Shown here piece by piece: positions 7,168 to 17,800 of a DNA stretch of 64,000 nucleotides. The DNA lies in NCBI RefSeq assembly GCF_028550415.1, contig NZ_JAQQKX010000003.1, forward strand, positions 1-64,000, written 5' to 3'. Each line of letters opens with the position of its first letter. Position 1 is the first letter of the stretch. This stretch comes from Asticcacaulis aquaticus. GTDB taxonomy: Bacteria > Pseudomonadota > Alphaproteobacteria > Caulobacterales > Caulobacteraceae. Position numbers and translations under genes: made by a program. The notes below the pieces were generated by a model that worked only from the letters and a program-made list of their open reading frames with translations, searched no databases and had not been told where the DNA came from.

Positions 7168-10100
7168 ATGGCCAGATATCTCCGCGGAACCCTCCTGCTG
7201 GGGGCCCTCATGGCGGCGACCGCCTTGTCGCCCGTCACGGCAATTGCTCAAACGACGGCGGCCCTGTCGGCGACGCGTGGTCTGCGTCCCAATCTGGAAG
7301 GTCAGACGGCGACGCCGCTGCGGTATCGCCCGGATGGCGCCGATTTCGTCATCCGTAATGGCGCGGAATTCTTCAACCGCGCGCTATACGGCGGCAATAC
7401 CGCCTTCCGGGTCGACGGTGGTGACAAGCCGGAGTTGTCGCTGTACCTGCCGGGACGCGGTGGCAATCTGCGATTGGGAATCAAGACCGCGCAGGGCATC
7501 AAGTGGCTGAGTGACACGGCGGAGATTGTCACGCGCTACCGCCCCGGCGAGCTGCTCTACACCATCAGCGATCCGATCCTGGGTAAGGGGAAACTTGAGG
7601 TCGCCGTACTGGCCTATCATCAGACCGAAGGGGTCATCGTTCAGGCACAGGGCAAGGGCCTGCCCAAGGGCGCGGAGCTGGTCTTCGCCTATGGCGGCGG
7701 TAACGGTCAGCGCGGGGCGCGCGACGGCGATATCGGCACTGAAAAAGTGCCGATCAGCGAATATTTCCAGTTCAAGCCCGAATATGCTGCAGACGATCGT
7801 TATGTCCTGAGCACCGGCGGGTTCACCGTCTCGGGTAAGGCCGCGCAACTGAACGGCGTGACCTCGGTCCCGGCGAAAATCGTCTGGGCGGATGCGGCTA
7901 AGTGGGGTGATGCTCAGGCCCTGTTCACCTCGTCCGCCGAGGCACCGGTCAAGGTTGCGATCGGACATATTCCGCTCACGGACAATAAACCTGTTTATAT
8001 CTCGGTACAGGTCACCGGGCGGCCGGTCGCGGGCGATCTGGACACCTATCGTGCGGTCACCGCCCCCGGCGGCAATGCCGGGGCGACCGCGAAGGTCATA
8101 CCGCTCGACCCGACCTATGCGGCGGCGGAATTGCCGAAGCGCTTTGCCGCCACGCGCACCCACTTCGCCGCCTTGCGCGACCGCGTGAAGATCGAGACAC
8201 CCGACCCCTATCTCGATGCTGCCGTCGGTGCGCTGAACGTCGGGGCCGACGCCATCTGGGATGAGGCGCAGAGCGGCGTCATGCACGGCGCCATCGCCTG
8301 GCGTGTCAAGCTGCTCGGCTGGCGCGGCCACTACACGCCGGATGCACTGGGCTGGCACGATCGCGCGCGCCGGAACTTCAGCGGCTGGACCGCGCGTCAG
8401 AACACCAGCCCGATCCCGGATAAACTACCGCCCGCCGATGCTGACGCCAATCTGGCGCGCAGCGAAGCGGCGCTGCATTCCAACGGCGACATGTCGAATT
8501 CGCACTACGACATGAATGCCGTCTTTATCGATGCCCTGTTCCGCCATCTGCTGTGGACCGGCGACGTCGACTATGCCCGCGAAGTCTGGCCGGTCATCGA
8601 GCGGCATCTGGCGTGGGAGAAGCGCATGTTCCGCCGGGAGTATGGCCCGGACAAACTGCCCTTGTACGAAGCCTATGCCTCGATCTGGGCCAGCGACGAC
8701 GTGCAGTATAGCGGCGGCGGCGTGGCCTATCAGTCGGCCTACAACCTCTATCACAGCCGCATGGCGGCGCGCCTCGCCACCCTGATCGGCAAGGATCCGA
8801 CGCCCTATGCGACGGAGGCCGATCTGATCGGGAAGGGGATGCGTCAGTATCTGTGGATGGAGGATCGCGGGGCCTTCGCCGAATATCGCGATATTCTGGG
8901 CGAGAAGCTGCTGCACCCCAGCTATGGCCTGTGGAGCTTCTATCACACGATGGATTCCGAGGTGCCGAATGCGTTTGAGGCCGCGCGCATGGCCGCCGAT
9001 CTGCAAACCCACCTTAAACCCTTGCCGATAGCCGGTGAGGGTGTGCCGAAGGATCGCGACTACCACGTCCTGCCCAGCTCCGACTGGATGCCCTATAGCT
9101 GGTCGGTCAATAATGTGGTGATGGGCGAAAACCTGCACACGGCGCTGGCCTACTGGCAGGCGGGGCAGTCCGAAGAGGCCTATGACCTGACGCGCGGCTC
9201 GGTCATGGCCAGCTTCTATATGGGCATCGCGCCGGGCAATATCGGCAGCCTGAACTATCTCGACGTCTATCGCCGCGAGGCCCAGCGCGACTTCGCAGAT
9301 GGGGCCGGGGTCATGTCGCGGACCGTGGTCGAAGGCCTGTTCGGCGTGAAGCCGGATGCCTTGAGCGGTGTCCTCACCCTGACGCCGGGCCTGCCGAAGG
9401 ACTGGGATCACGCGAAGCTGACCCACCCCGATCTGGGGCTGGCCTTCAGGCGCACGGGCCTGAGCGAGCAATGGACGGTCAGCCAGACGGCGACGCGGTT
9501 TAAGCGCTTTACGCTGGAGATACCGGCGACGCATGAAACCGTGGCGGTGACCATCGATGGCAAACCGGTGAAATGGAGCGCGATCAAAAGCGTCGGCGCA
9601 CCGAAACTGCGCATCGAAGCGCCATTGACCAAGACGGCGGTCATCAAGGTCGTGTGGTCCGGGGCGGCTATCGATCCCAAACGGAACCTCATGGCCATCG
9701 CCGGACCCGAGCCGGAGTTTCGGGCGCACAAACAGGGCGCGTTCGAGTGGTTCACGCTGGTGGAACGCGCGAAGGACACGCACCCGGTCTGTACACCCGA
9801 AGCGCCGACATGGACGCAGGCGGGCGCTAAGGTCACGGCTGAGGCCGTCGATCTGACGCCGTATTTCAATGACCGCGTCACCGACATCTTCAAGCCGAAC
9901 AAATACCTGTCGCCGCGCTCGCCCTACGTGTCGCTGTCCCTGCCGTCGCAGGGCATCGGGGCCTGGGCTGGTCACGTCAAGGCCACCGCCGAGATCGACG
10001 ACAAGGCCCTGCGCGCCGGGGGCGGTAAGGTCACGCTACCGAACGGCCTGAGTTTCGCGACGCCGGCGGGCGAGGCGAAGAATATCCTGTTCACCTCGCA

Positions 10101-10545
10101 GTGGGACAATTACCCGAAAACCGCGACCGTGCTGCTGACCGGCAAGGCCCGTCACGCTTATCTGCTGATGGCCGGATCGACCAACCATATGCAAAGTCAG
10201 ATGGTCAATGGCGAGGTGGTGATCACCTATACCGACGGTACGGAGGCGAAGCTCGACCTGCGCAATCCGGAAAACTGGTGGCCGATCGAGCGCGATTACT
10301 TCATCGACGACTATCAGTTCCAGCTGTGCGGCAAGGCACCCGTGCGCCTCGATCTGAAAACCGGTGCGGTAAGCGTGCCCGGCACAGCGAGCAAGGGCCG
10401 CAAGGACCGCGAAACCATCGCGGGCGGTGCGGCCAATGTGCTGGATATCGCGCTCGATCCGACGAAGACGCTGAAGTCCCTGACGCTTACGACCCACGTC
10501 AATGAGGCGGTGATCGGCCTGATGGGCGTCAGTCTGGAGCGGTAG
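7168..10545 (+). CDS. DUF4450 domain-containing secreted glycosidase-like protein
   Basis: This 1125-residue protein has a cleavable signal peptide of about 30 residues ending in AIAQ. The open frame runs further upstream, but the ATG at 7168 has a good ribosome binding site (AGGGAC) and begins the signal peptide. The mature N-terminus (RYRPDGADFVIRNGAEFFNRALYG, then NTAFRVDGGDKPELSLYLPG) is the signature I associate with DUF4450. A long helical region of (alpha/alpha)6 glycosidase type follows (about residues 360-760, with WRGHYTPDALGWHDRAR and EAYASIWASDDVQYSGGG). A beta-sandwich tail with FTSQWDNYPKTA and NWWPIERDYFIDDYQFQLCG ends the protein. Such proteins occur in pectin or rhamnogalacturonan loci of Bacteroidetes. 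The exact substrate is unknown; periplasmic action on pectin fragments is inferred from the neighbours. Confidence 0.75.
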   Translation: MARYLRGTLLLGALMAATALSPVTAIAQTTAALSATRGLRPNLEGQTATPLRYRPDGADFVIRNGAEFFNRALYGGNTAFRVDGGDKPELSLYLPGRGGNLRLGIKTAQGIKWLSDTAEIVTRYRPGELLYTISDPILGKGKLEVAVLAYHQTEGVIVQAQGKGLPKGAELVFAYGGGNGQRGARDGDIGTEKVPISEYFQFKPEYAADDRYVLSTGGFTVSGKAAQLNGVTSVPAKIVWADAAKWGDAQALFTSSAEAPVKVAIGHIPLTDNKPVYISVQVTGRPVAGDLDTYRAVTAPGGNAGATAKVIPLDPTYAAAELPKRFAATRTHFAALRDRVKIETPDPYLDAAVGALNVGADAIWDEAQSGVMHGAIAWRVKLLGWRGHYTPDALGWHDRARRNFSGWTARQNTSPIPDKLPPADADANLARSEAALHSNGDMSNSHYDMNAVFIDALFRHLLWTGDVDYAREVWPVIERHLAWEKRMFRREYGPDKLPLYEAYASIWASDDVQYSGGGVAYQSAYNLYHSRMAARLATLIGKDPTPYATEADLIGKGMRQYLWMEDRGAFAEYRDILGEKLLHPSYGLWSFYHTMDSEVPNAFEAARMAADLQTHLKPLPIAGEGVPKDRDYHVLPSSDWMPYSWSVNNVVMGENLHTALAYWQAGQSEEAYDLTRGSVMASFYMGIAPGNIGSLNYLDVYRREAQRDFADGAGVMSRTVVEGLFGVKPDALSGVLTLTPGLPKDWDHAKLTHPDLGLAFRRTGLSEQWTVSQTATRFKRFTLEIPATHETVAVTIDGKPVKWSAIKSVGAPKLRIEAPLTKTAVIKVVWSGAAIDPKRNLMAIAGPEPEFRAHKQGAFEWFTLVERAKDTHPVCTPEAPTWTQAGAKVTAEAVDLTPYFNDRVTDIFKPNKYLSPRSPYVSLSLPSQGIGAWAGHVKATAEIDDKALRAGGGKVTLPNGLSFATPAGEAKNILFTSQWDNYPKTATVLLTGKARHAYLLMAGSTNHMQSQMVNGEVVITYTDGTEAKLDLRNPENWWPIERDYFIDDYQFQLCGKAPVRLDLKTGAVSVPGTASKGRKDRETIAGGAANVLDIALDPTKTLKSLTLTTHVNEAVIGLMGVSLER

Positions 10546-10550
10546 ACCAA

Positions 10551-10595
10551 GCGCATCCCAAAAAGTGTGCAGCGGTTTTTTGGAATCAGATGCGC
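10551..10595. repeat. Hairpin repeat, copy 1 (core AAAAAGTG ... CGGTTTTT)
   Basis: Imperfect hairpin: GCGCAT (10551-10556) pairs with ATGCGC (10590-10595), and CCAAAAA pairs with TTTTTTGG further in, around a short GC-rich centre. The core AAAAAGTG-N-CGGTTTTT is shared with the element at 36692-36736. It resembles small palindromic elements scattered through alphaproteobacterial genomes. It lies just after the DUF4450 stop codon. Confidence 0.6.
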
Positions 10596-10602
10596 GACTA
10601 AA

Positions 10603-10631
10603 AAAGGCGGGAGGATCAACCTCCCGCCTTT
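10603..10631. terminator. Bidirectional terminator between convergent genes
   Basis: A perfect 12-bp stem AAAGGCGGGAGG / CCTCCCGCCTTT with a 5-base loop. Because both ends are A/T runs it can end transcription of the DUF4450 gene (+) and of the glycosidase-like gene (-). Confidence 0.85.
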
Positions 10632-10635
10632 ATGT

Positions 10636-12909
10636 TTACAGTGACGGCGACAGCCCTTCGGCCTTGACGGTCCAGCCCTTGGGGAAGCCGGGGGCGCGGC
10701 GCGTTTCGCCGTCCCAGCCCCCGGCCATCAGGGCCACGGCCAGCAGCAGCGACCCGTTCGACGGGAAATAGGTCTCGGCGGCGCGCTGATAACCCGGACC
10801 GTCCGGTCCGGCGGCGGGTTGCGCCCCCGCGCCGGTCGCCGTCGGCACAAAGGCCGCGGCGTGGGCGTCGAGATGGACGCGCGGGGTCATGCCGCTCTTG
10901 CCATATTTATTGTTTTTGGCGTCGAAGAACAGCCAGTTGACGGCTTCGTCCGGGGCATTAAGTCGCGTGGCGGTCATGGCGATCATCGCATAGTCCCAGC
11001 CCCAGGTCTGACGCAGGTCCCAGTCGCGTTTCATCCGGTCCAGCGTCCGGCGCATGGTCGGCTTATCGACACCCTTGCCGGGCAGCCAGCCGAGCGGCAT
11101 CAGGAACGACGGGTGGTCGCGGTTCTGGCAGGTTTCCTCCAGCGCGTTCGATTTGCACGTCCCCGCCGCCTTGTCCCAGAAACCGGGCTCGGAACCGACC
11201 GGCAGGTAAAGCCCGTCCTTTTGCGGCAGGGCCGGCCATTTGGCCAGCACGGCGTCCCAGTCGGCCCGACGCTTCAGGCCGCGCCGCTCGCGCCACGTCT
11301 GCGCCGTCTCGATACCCCAGCGGAAATAGGCGACCTCGAACATCGGGTCGAAGGTGGTCAGGGGCGCGAAGTTTTCCTGCACCGGAATGATCGGCGGACC
11401 CAGACGGTAGCGGCCCGACGTGTCGTCGAAATGTACGAACGAGGCCAGCAGTTCCGCCGACTGTTCGACCAGTTCGCCGTAACGAGACAGAACTGTCTTG
11501 TCCTTCCGGGCGCGCCACAAAAGCTCGCTCATATAGATAGGATGCGGCTGTTGCCACATGATGAAGGGCGAGACCTTGCTGGGGCTGTCGGCACCGTCCG
11601 GTCCGATCATCTTGGGCCACCAGGCACCCTTGACGCCTTGCTGGGCGGCGCGGGCCTTGGCCTTGGGCAGGAAGTTCACGTACCAGCCAAGGCTGCGCTC
11701 CAGAAGCTGCGGCCGTCCCCACAGGGCGAAGTGCGCCGAATGCCACGGGTGCATCTCAAGGTGCGACTTGCCGTTCCAGCTGTTCGAAAACAGGCCCTCC
11801 TCCTGCGGCGGGAAATCGCCTGCCGCATTCACCGCCATCAGATATTGCGACAGGACGACCCGGCGTTCCAGTTCAGTCGCGCGCGGGTCGGCGCTGCCGG
11901 CGAATTCGACCATGCCGCCGTTCGTCCAGTAGTCCTTCCAGTGTCGGGCAACCTGCGAACCCGCCACCGCAACGGACGGCAAGGCGAGGTCGGGCTTTTG
12001 TGAGAATTGCGCCATGACCATCAGGGTCGTGCCGGTCGCCGAAGCCCGGTAGGCGTGCGACCCGGCGGCCTCGACGCGCCCGCCGGTTGCCTGAACGGCG
12101 GCGTGATAGATCGTCTGGTCTATGCGGCGCTCCAGCCGGACTTCGTTCGGCTTGCGCGAACGCACCGTCGTCGTGTGGCTGTCGGTATTCGTCCAGTCCG
12201 CCGGATCGGGATTGAGCGTCTTCGACACGCCCGGATATTTGACGATCACCGCCAGCCGCCCGTCGGCGATCAGCTTCGAGGCGATATCGACAAAGACCGT
12301 ATCCTGATCTGGCAGGACACGGGTCACCACCGTGACGGCCTCGCCATCATAGGTAAAACGGCTGGTCAGGGCGCCGGTCCACATATCGAGCGTTTGCTGC
12401 GTATCGCGGATATCCTCGAAGCGCGCGGGTTTGCCGGTGCGGTCCTTCAGGTCGAACGATACCCGCCCCAGCGAGAAACGGTGCGGATTTTCACGAATCC
12501 ACGCGATAGCCGGGCGGGTATTGGCCTCGGCCCAGTCCTTGATATAGCCATAGCGGCGCTTATGCCCATGCACATCGATCTCGACCTGCGTATCGGCGAC
12601 CGTATAGCCGTTCGGATTGGGGAAGCTGTGCCACGCCCACTGGGCCTCGGTGAGCAGCGGCGCGATCTTGCTGTAGGGCTCGGTGAAGGTCTGAAGGCCG
12701 GTAATGTCGGCGGTAAAGCCCATACTGCCGTTGCCCAGCATCAGCGGTGCCGAGGGATCGACCGCGGTGAGCGTGGGGTTATGCCGCGTCACCAGCGCCT
12801 TGCGGTCGATGGGCGTCTGAGCTTGCGCCTGACCGGCGATGGCTATCGAACCGGCGATGGCCGCGGCAGACCCCAGAAGATGGCGGCGAGACACAGTAAG
12901 GTGGGACAT
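10636..12909 (-). CDS. Tat-exported six-hairpin glycosidase-like protein
   Basis: This 757-residue protein starts at the ATG at 12909, supported by AGGAGG 7 bases upstream. The N-terminus VSRRHLLGSAAAIAGSIAIAG is a twin-arginine signal, so it should be folded before export to the periplasm. The mature start RHNPTLTAVDPSAPLMLGNG and GFTADITGLQTF is followed by a beta-sandwich region and then a helical barrel with WNGKSHLEMHPWHSAHFALWG, FIMWQQPHPIYMSELLWRA and GPPIIPVQENF (Glu about residue 512, a possible catalytic acid by analogy with GH65/GH95-like enzymes). The tail is AETYFPSNGSLLLAVALMAGGWDG. I cannot name its family. It lies inside the pectin locus on the opposite strand and converges on the DUF4450 gene. 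Confidence 0.65.
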   Translation of the reverse strand: MSHLTVSRRHLLGSAAAIAGSIAIAGQAQAQTPIDRKALVTRHNPTLTAVDPSAPLMLGNGSMGFTADITGLQTFTEPYSKIAPLLTEAQWAWHSFPNPNGYTVADTQVEIDVHGHKRRYGYIKDWAEANTRPAIAWIRENPHRFSLGRVSFDLKDRTGKPARFEDIRDTQQTLDMWTGALTSRFTYDGEAVTVVTRVLPDQDTVFVDIASKLIADGRLAVIVKYPGVSKTLNPDPADWTNTDSHTTTVRSRKPNEVRLERRIDQTIYHAAVQATGGRVEAAGSHAYRASATGTTLMVMAQFSQKPDLALPSVAVAGSQVARHWKDYWTNGGMVEFAGSADPRATELERRVVLSQYLMAVNAAGDFPPQEEGLFSNSWNGKSHLEMHPWHSAHFALWGRPQLLERSLGWYVNFLPKAKARAAQQGVKGAWWPKMIGPDGADSPSKVSPFIMWQQPHPIYMSELLWRARKDKTVLSRYGELVEQSAELLASFVHFDDTSGRYRLGPPIIPVQENFAPLTTFDPMFEVAYFRWGIETAQTWRERRGLKRRADWDAVLAKWPALPQKDGLYLPVGSEPGFWDKAAGTCKSNALEETCQNRDHPSFLMPLGWLPGKGVDKPTMRRTLDRMKRDWDLRQTWGWDYAMIAMTATRLNAPDEAVNWLFFDAKNNKYGKSGMTPRVHLDAHAAAFVPTATGAGAQPAAGPDGPGYQRAAETYFPSNGSLLLAVALMAGGWDGETRRAPGFPKGWTVKAEGLSPSL

Positions 12910-13388
12910 TTTCAGCCTCCTGAACAAGAGCGGGTCCGTTCAGTGCGGCCCGTACGTTTCCTGAGCATCGATTGACAGCGATGTCGTAATTGTAAAGTCG
13001 TATCTATATTCGAGACGACGGGCGTCAGCCCTGTGTGTCGCCACTGAAAAACAGAACCGTGCAGCGGTAGCGGTCCCACAATCTGAGACGCCGACGCCGC
13101 TTGAGCGGTTGACCCGGAGCGACTGACGGTATCCTTCCTGCGGAATTCAGCACGGACAAACCCGTTGGTTTGCCTATATTGGCAAGGCTAAAGCCGAAAG
13201 TCGATGCGCAAAACTGAGAGATTGTGAGACATTTACAACAAAATTTTGCCTTACCAAAATTGACGCAATGCACATTTTCACAAATGAAAACTTTTTTAAA
13301 AAATGCGTCAAAAGCGAGCATTTCTGTTTACAAGAGCGAAATGGAGCAATATCATTTTTGAAATAACGATATAAAAAATAGGGACGAT
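12910..13388. other. Divergent intergenic region between the glycosidase-like and PL10 genes
   Basis: This 479-bp gap is GC-rich on the left and strongly AT-rich from about 13190 to 13388. It must hold both promoters. Visible structures are TATATTCGAG at 13005-13014 (also at 21935-21944 before the IclR gene), the palindrome TTGCC-N6-GGCAA at 13170-13185, and the pair ATATCAT / ACGATAT at 13349-13355 and 13366-13372, close upstream of the PL10 start. A 98-codon open frame on the minus strand here is not credible. Confidence 0.5.
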
Positions 13389-14693
13389 ATGAAACGGCAT
13401 CCCCTGGGAGTAGCGGCTATTCTCGTGACGCTGGGCCTGCCTGTGGCAGGTCTGGCCGCCGTCATTGGCACAAACGAACCGGCGCCTTCCGTGACGCCGG
13501 AGCGCCTGTCGATTCTGCCGGTCAAGGATCGCGCGGTGTGGGCGGACTATATCAAGCGTTCCGACGCACAGATGAAGCTGGATCGCGAGACTCTGGCCGG
13601 TGAGCTTCAGCCGGGCGAAACCCCGCCGCCGCCGCCCGTCGCCGGCAGCGGCAAGATGCCGCTGAACAAGGACGCGGCGTGGTACGGCTCTGCCGAGGCG
13701 CGCGCCATCGCCGACACCATCGTCAGCTTCCAGACCCCGGCGGGTGGCTGGGCCAAGAACCAGGACCGCACCAAGCCGCCGCGTCTGCGCGGACAACGCT
13801 ACGCCAATAATGCCGAGACCATGGAATTGGGGACGGGCAGCTTCGATGCGCCGCACGACCGTTTCTGGACCTTTGTCGGCACGCTGGACAATGGCGCGAC
13901 GACGACCGAGATGCGCTTTCTCGCCCGTGTCCAGCAGCAGCTGCCGGGCAAGGACGGCGACGCCTATCGCGCCAGCATCCTCAAGGGGGTCAATTATCTG
14001 CTGACGGCGCAGTATCCGAACGGCGGCTGGCCGCAGGTCTATCCGATCGAGGGCGGTTTCCACGACGGCATCACCTTCAACGACAACGCCGTGGCCGAGG
14101 CGGCGATGCTGCTGGAAGACGTCGCCGAAGGTAAGGTCGAATACGCCTTCGTGCCGAAGGACCTGCGTCAGAAGGCCGGTGCCGCCAGCGCACGCGCCAT
14201 TCGCCCGATCCTCGATGCCCAGATCGTAGTCGACGGCGTCAAAACCGTCTGGCCGCAGCAGGTCGATGCCCTGACGCTCGCCCCTATTTCGGCGCGAAAT
14301 TACGAGATGCGCTCTCTGGCCAGTGCCGAAAGCACCGATATTCTGCTGTTCCTGATGCGCCAGCCGAACCCGACGCCGGAAATGAAGGCCTCGGTCCATG
14401 CCGGTGTCGCCTGGCTCAAGGCCCACGCCATCCGCGACAAGGCCTTTACCGAGGTCAGCAAGGACGAGGGGCGCAAGCTGATCGACAAGCCCGGCGCCGG
14501 GCCGATCTGGTCGCGCAACTACGACATCAGGACGGGCAAACCGATCTTCGGCGATTGGGACAAGTCGATTCAGGACGACGTCAACAATATCTCGAAAGGC
14601 CGCCGCAACGGCTATTCCTGGTACGGCAGCGGGCCGCAAAAGGCGCTCGATGCCTATGAGAAATGGGCGGTAGCCAACCCGGTCAAGAACTAA
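13389..14693 (+). CDS. Pectate lyase, polysaccharide lyase family 10
   Basis: This 434-residue exported protein has a signal peptide MKRHPLGVAAILVTLGLPVAGLAA. It cleaves polygalacturonate by beta-elimination, yielding unsaturated oligogalacturonides; PL10 enzymes are (alpha/alpha)3 toroids that need Ca2+. Seen: SFQTPAGGWAKNQD (about residue 115), DNGATTTEMRFLARV (about 167), YLLTAQYPNGGWPQVYP (about 205), HDGITFNDNAVAEAAMLLEDV (about 230), YEMRSLASAESTDILLFLM (about 310) and NGYSWYGSGPQKAL at the end. These fit PL10 pectate lyases and the length is normal for a single catalytic domain. A ribosome binding site AGGGAC precedes the ATG. It is the initiating depolymerase of the locus. Confidence 0.9.
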   Translation: MKRHPLGVAAILVTLGLPVAGLAAVIGTNEPAPSVTPERLSILPVKDRAVWADYIKRSDAQMKLDRETLAGELQPGETPPPPPVAGSGKMPLNKDAAWYGSAEARAIADTIVSFQTPAGGWAKNQDRTKPPRLRGQRYANNAETMELGTGSFDAPHDRFWTFVGTLDNGATTTEMRFLARVQQQLPGKDGDAYRASILKGVNYLLTAQYPNGGWPQVYPIEGGFHDGITFNDNAVAEAAMLLEDVAEGKVEYAFVPKDLRQKAGAASARAIRPILDAQIVVDGVKTVWPQQVDALTLAPISARNYEMRSLASAESTDILLFLMRQPNPTPEMKASVHAGVAWLKAHAIRDKAFTEVSKDEGRKLIDKPGAGPIWSRNYDIRTGKPIFGDWDKSIQDDVNNISKGRRNGYSWYGSGPQKALDAYEKWAVANPVKN

Positions 14694-14821
14694 ATCGGAT
14701 GACGGGGGGCATCATGGCGGGCGGGCGCAAAGCCTTGCCGGGCAATGATACCGATATCACCCGATCTGTACGCATAACACGACATAAGCCGCTCAAGCGG
14801 TTATCAAAGGGGTAAGGACTC
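14694..14821 (+). promoter_or_regulatory. Upstream region of the TonB-dependent receptor, with a TGATA-N4-TATCA palindrome
   Basis: This short gap holds TGATACCGATATCA at 14746-14759, a palindrome with 5-base arms like the half-sites seen elsewhere in the locus, and CCGCT-CA-AGCGG at about 14790-14801. The ribosome binding site of the receptor is AAGG about 6 bases before the ATG. A promoter here is inferred, not seen clearly. Confidence 0.35.
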
Positions 14822-17800
14822 ATGATTAGCAAACACGGATTGAAATATCTGGCCGGGGCGTCGCTTCTGGCCATTTCGGTCGCCACGGCGGCCCAGGCTC
14901 AGACGCCGGCACCGGTTGCGGCCAAGGGTGATGAAGTCACCGACGTCGTCGTCGTCGGCGCCCGCCGCGCCGAACAGTCGGCCATCAACCGCAAGAAAAA
15001 GGCGGCAACCGCGCAGGATTCGATCGTCGCCGACGATGTCGGTAACTTCCCGGACAAAAACGTCGGCGAAGCCATTTCGCGTATTGCGGGGGTAGCGCTC
15101 GACGTCAGCGATGCCGGTGACCAAGGTGGCTTCACCATTCGTGGTCAGGGCGCGGATCTGATTCGCGTCGAAGTCGACGGCATGTCCATGCTGCCGACCG
15201 ACAGTCAGAATGGTCGTTCAGTGACGGCATTGGGTGACATGTCGTCCGATCTGATCAAGAGTGTGGACGTCGTGAAAGGTCAGACCGCCGATATGCGTCC
15301 CGGTGGTGTTGGCGGCACGGTGCGCATCGAACAGCGCAATGGTCTTGATTTCGCCAAGCCTCTCTACAAGTTCAATCTTCAATATCAGAAGAACACGCTT
15401 GACCAAAACTGGTCGCCGCGCGCCAACCTGATCCTGACGCGTAAATTCCTCGACGGCCGTCTCGGCATCCTGTTCAACTTCACCTACGATGACCAGCGCA
15501 CGTCGACTGATTTCAACAGCGTATCTGACAAGCAGGTCGGTTATCAGCCAATGGGCGATCATGATAACTCGCCGGAAAAAAGCTTCGTACAGGCTTATGA
15601 TCCTGTAGCGGCAGCCGTCACCACCAAGGCAGGGTGTGCGGCTTTGTCGACTACCGGTATCAACAGCCGTCTAAATTGTTATGCCCAATGGGAAGATTTT
15701 GCGCCGTCTCTGCCCCGTATGCGCCGCGAAAACCGTCGCGACGTGCGTACGTCCTTCCAATTGCGCGCTGATTATCGCGTCAATGACCATCTAACCGTCT
15801 TCGCTTCGTATAATCCCAATCTGCGTGAGCAGGATTTCCAAGCCTACAACCTGCAAATCATTGCTCCTACCGGGACGACGAACACGAGCGGCGTTCTGTC
15901 AACCAATATGCGTAATGTCACCGTTAACGCCAATCATTACATAACGTCCTACGACCTTATCCGTGGCAACGGTGTGACGACGCTCAACTACGATAGCCAG
16001 GTTCGCGACATCCAGCGCACCAACGAACAACACTACACCCAGTTGGGTGCCGATTTCAAATCCGGACAGTGGCTGGCCAAGGCGCGCATTCAATACGGTT
16101 CTGCGAAAGGGGAACGGGCCGACGACGCCTTCAAGATCATTGCCTCCATTCCGTCGGCCCACTTTTATATGATTCCGGAAAACGGTCTGTGGACCTTCGA
16201 CGTGCCAAGCTTTGATCTGAACAACCCGGCATCTTACTATCCGACCTCGCCGGATAACGCGTCCGCAACGCCGCGTCCGGGCGTTTTCCAAAATCCGACT
16301 ACTACCGCGCGCCTTGAATACACGCCACAGGCTGACAAGAACAACGAGTGGAATTATCAACTCGATGTCACGCGGACCTTTGAGAGCTTCGGGCCTCTGA
16401 AAACCATCAAGTTCGGTGGATCGTACACGACGCGTGAAAACCAAACCTGGCGGGAAGGCGGCTTCACCATTGCCCCGGGCGTAACTCTTTCTCGTGCACG
16501 AAGCCTCGACTATATCCGCATGTGCGATCCGACGGTGACCGGTTCCAATTGTAAGTACGGCTCGACGGTGATCAATACCATCTCGACCAGTGCGGATAGG
16601 CTGGAAAAAGAGCATATGCTCACACCGGCACAATATCGTGAGTTGATCGACAGCAGCCTGATCACGCTGCCTGGTGCAAACTATTTCAACGGCATGCCGG
16701 ATCGGGGTAACCTTATCAATTCGTGGAAAGCGTTTGATTTCGACAGCTTCTTTGGGGTTCTGGGCAAGTATGCCGATTTGAGCTCCCACAATCTCGACTG
16801 TCTATACGAATGTGTCGCTTCCGACGGCAAGACTTACACGCGCCCCAGCTATTCGACCGAAGAATCCACGGCTTCGGCCTATTTCATGGGTGATTTTGAA
16901 ACCAAGTTGCTGGGTATGGAGGTGTTTGGCAACCTCGGCTTCCGTTATCAGAAGATCGAGGTGCATGCCGCACCGTCGATCAACTTCTATGACCGTAAAC
17001 TGGATACGACCAAGGTTTCGGCCAGCAATCCGGCACCGTATACGGATGTCTTCGTTTCCCGCCGTGTAGGACAGGTGGATCGGTCTTCAGAAGACTTCCT
17101 GCCGAGCTTCAACCTCGCCGTTTGGCCGATTGAAGATCAGGTCGTTGTTCGTTACTCGATCGCCAAACAACGCGCGCGTCCGAGCATGACAAACCTGACT
17201 GGTACCAGCGCGGCTAACTGTTACAAACTTGATCAGGCACTTATTGATTTTTACGCCAATAATCCGGCCTATTTCGATGACGGTGATCCGGACACCGAAA
17301 ACCCTTCGGCGTCAACGGCCACGCGTTGCTCGGGGCGTATTGGAAATCCGGAACTCAAAGGCTACGAGGCCAACACCCAGAACGTATCGCTGGAATGGTA
17401 TCCTAATAAGGATACTCAACTCAGCTTGGCTACTTACTCTATCGACGTAAAGACTCAGCGGCCGGAGGAGATTTCGCTGCCGGAGTATGAACTGGAAGGC
17501 ACTAAGTATATTGCAGACAGCTATGTGGACGGTCCTGGCGGCTTGAAGCAAACGGGTCTCGAAGTTGCGGGACGTACCGCCTTCACCTTCCTCCCCAGCG
17601 TCCTGCGTTATACCGGTGCGGGCTTCAACTACTCGACGACCGAATCCAACGAAGCTAATACGGCCAAGGACCCGCTGACCGGAAAAGCCCTGCCGCCGGT
17701 GAAGCAGTCTGGTTATTACTACAACATCAACTTCTGGTATGACGACGGTAAGCTCAACGCCCGCGTCGCTTATCAGGAACGTGATTTCTACTATGACCGG

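Noticed and set aside
8425-9975. A 516-codon minus-strand frame inside the DUF4450 gene
   Set aside because: It has no start signals or domain and is antisense to a protein with signal peptide and family motifs.
13025-13321. A 98-codon minus-strand frame in the gap before PL10
   Set aside because: It has no ribosome binding site, an odd mixture of Cys and Phe followed by Arg-rich residues, and covers a region expected to be regulatory.
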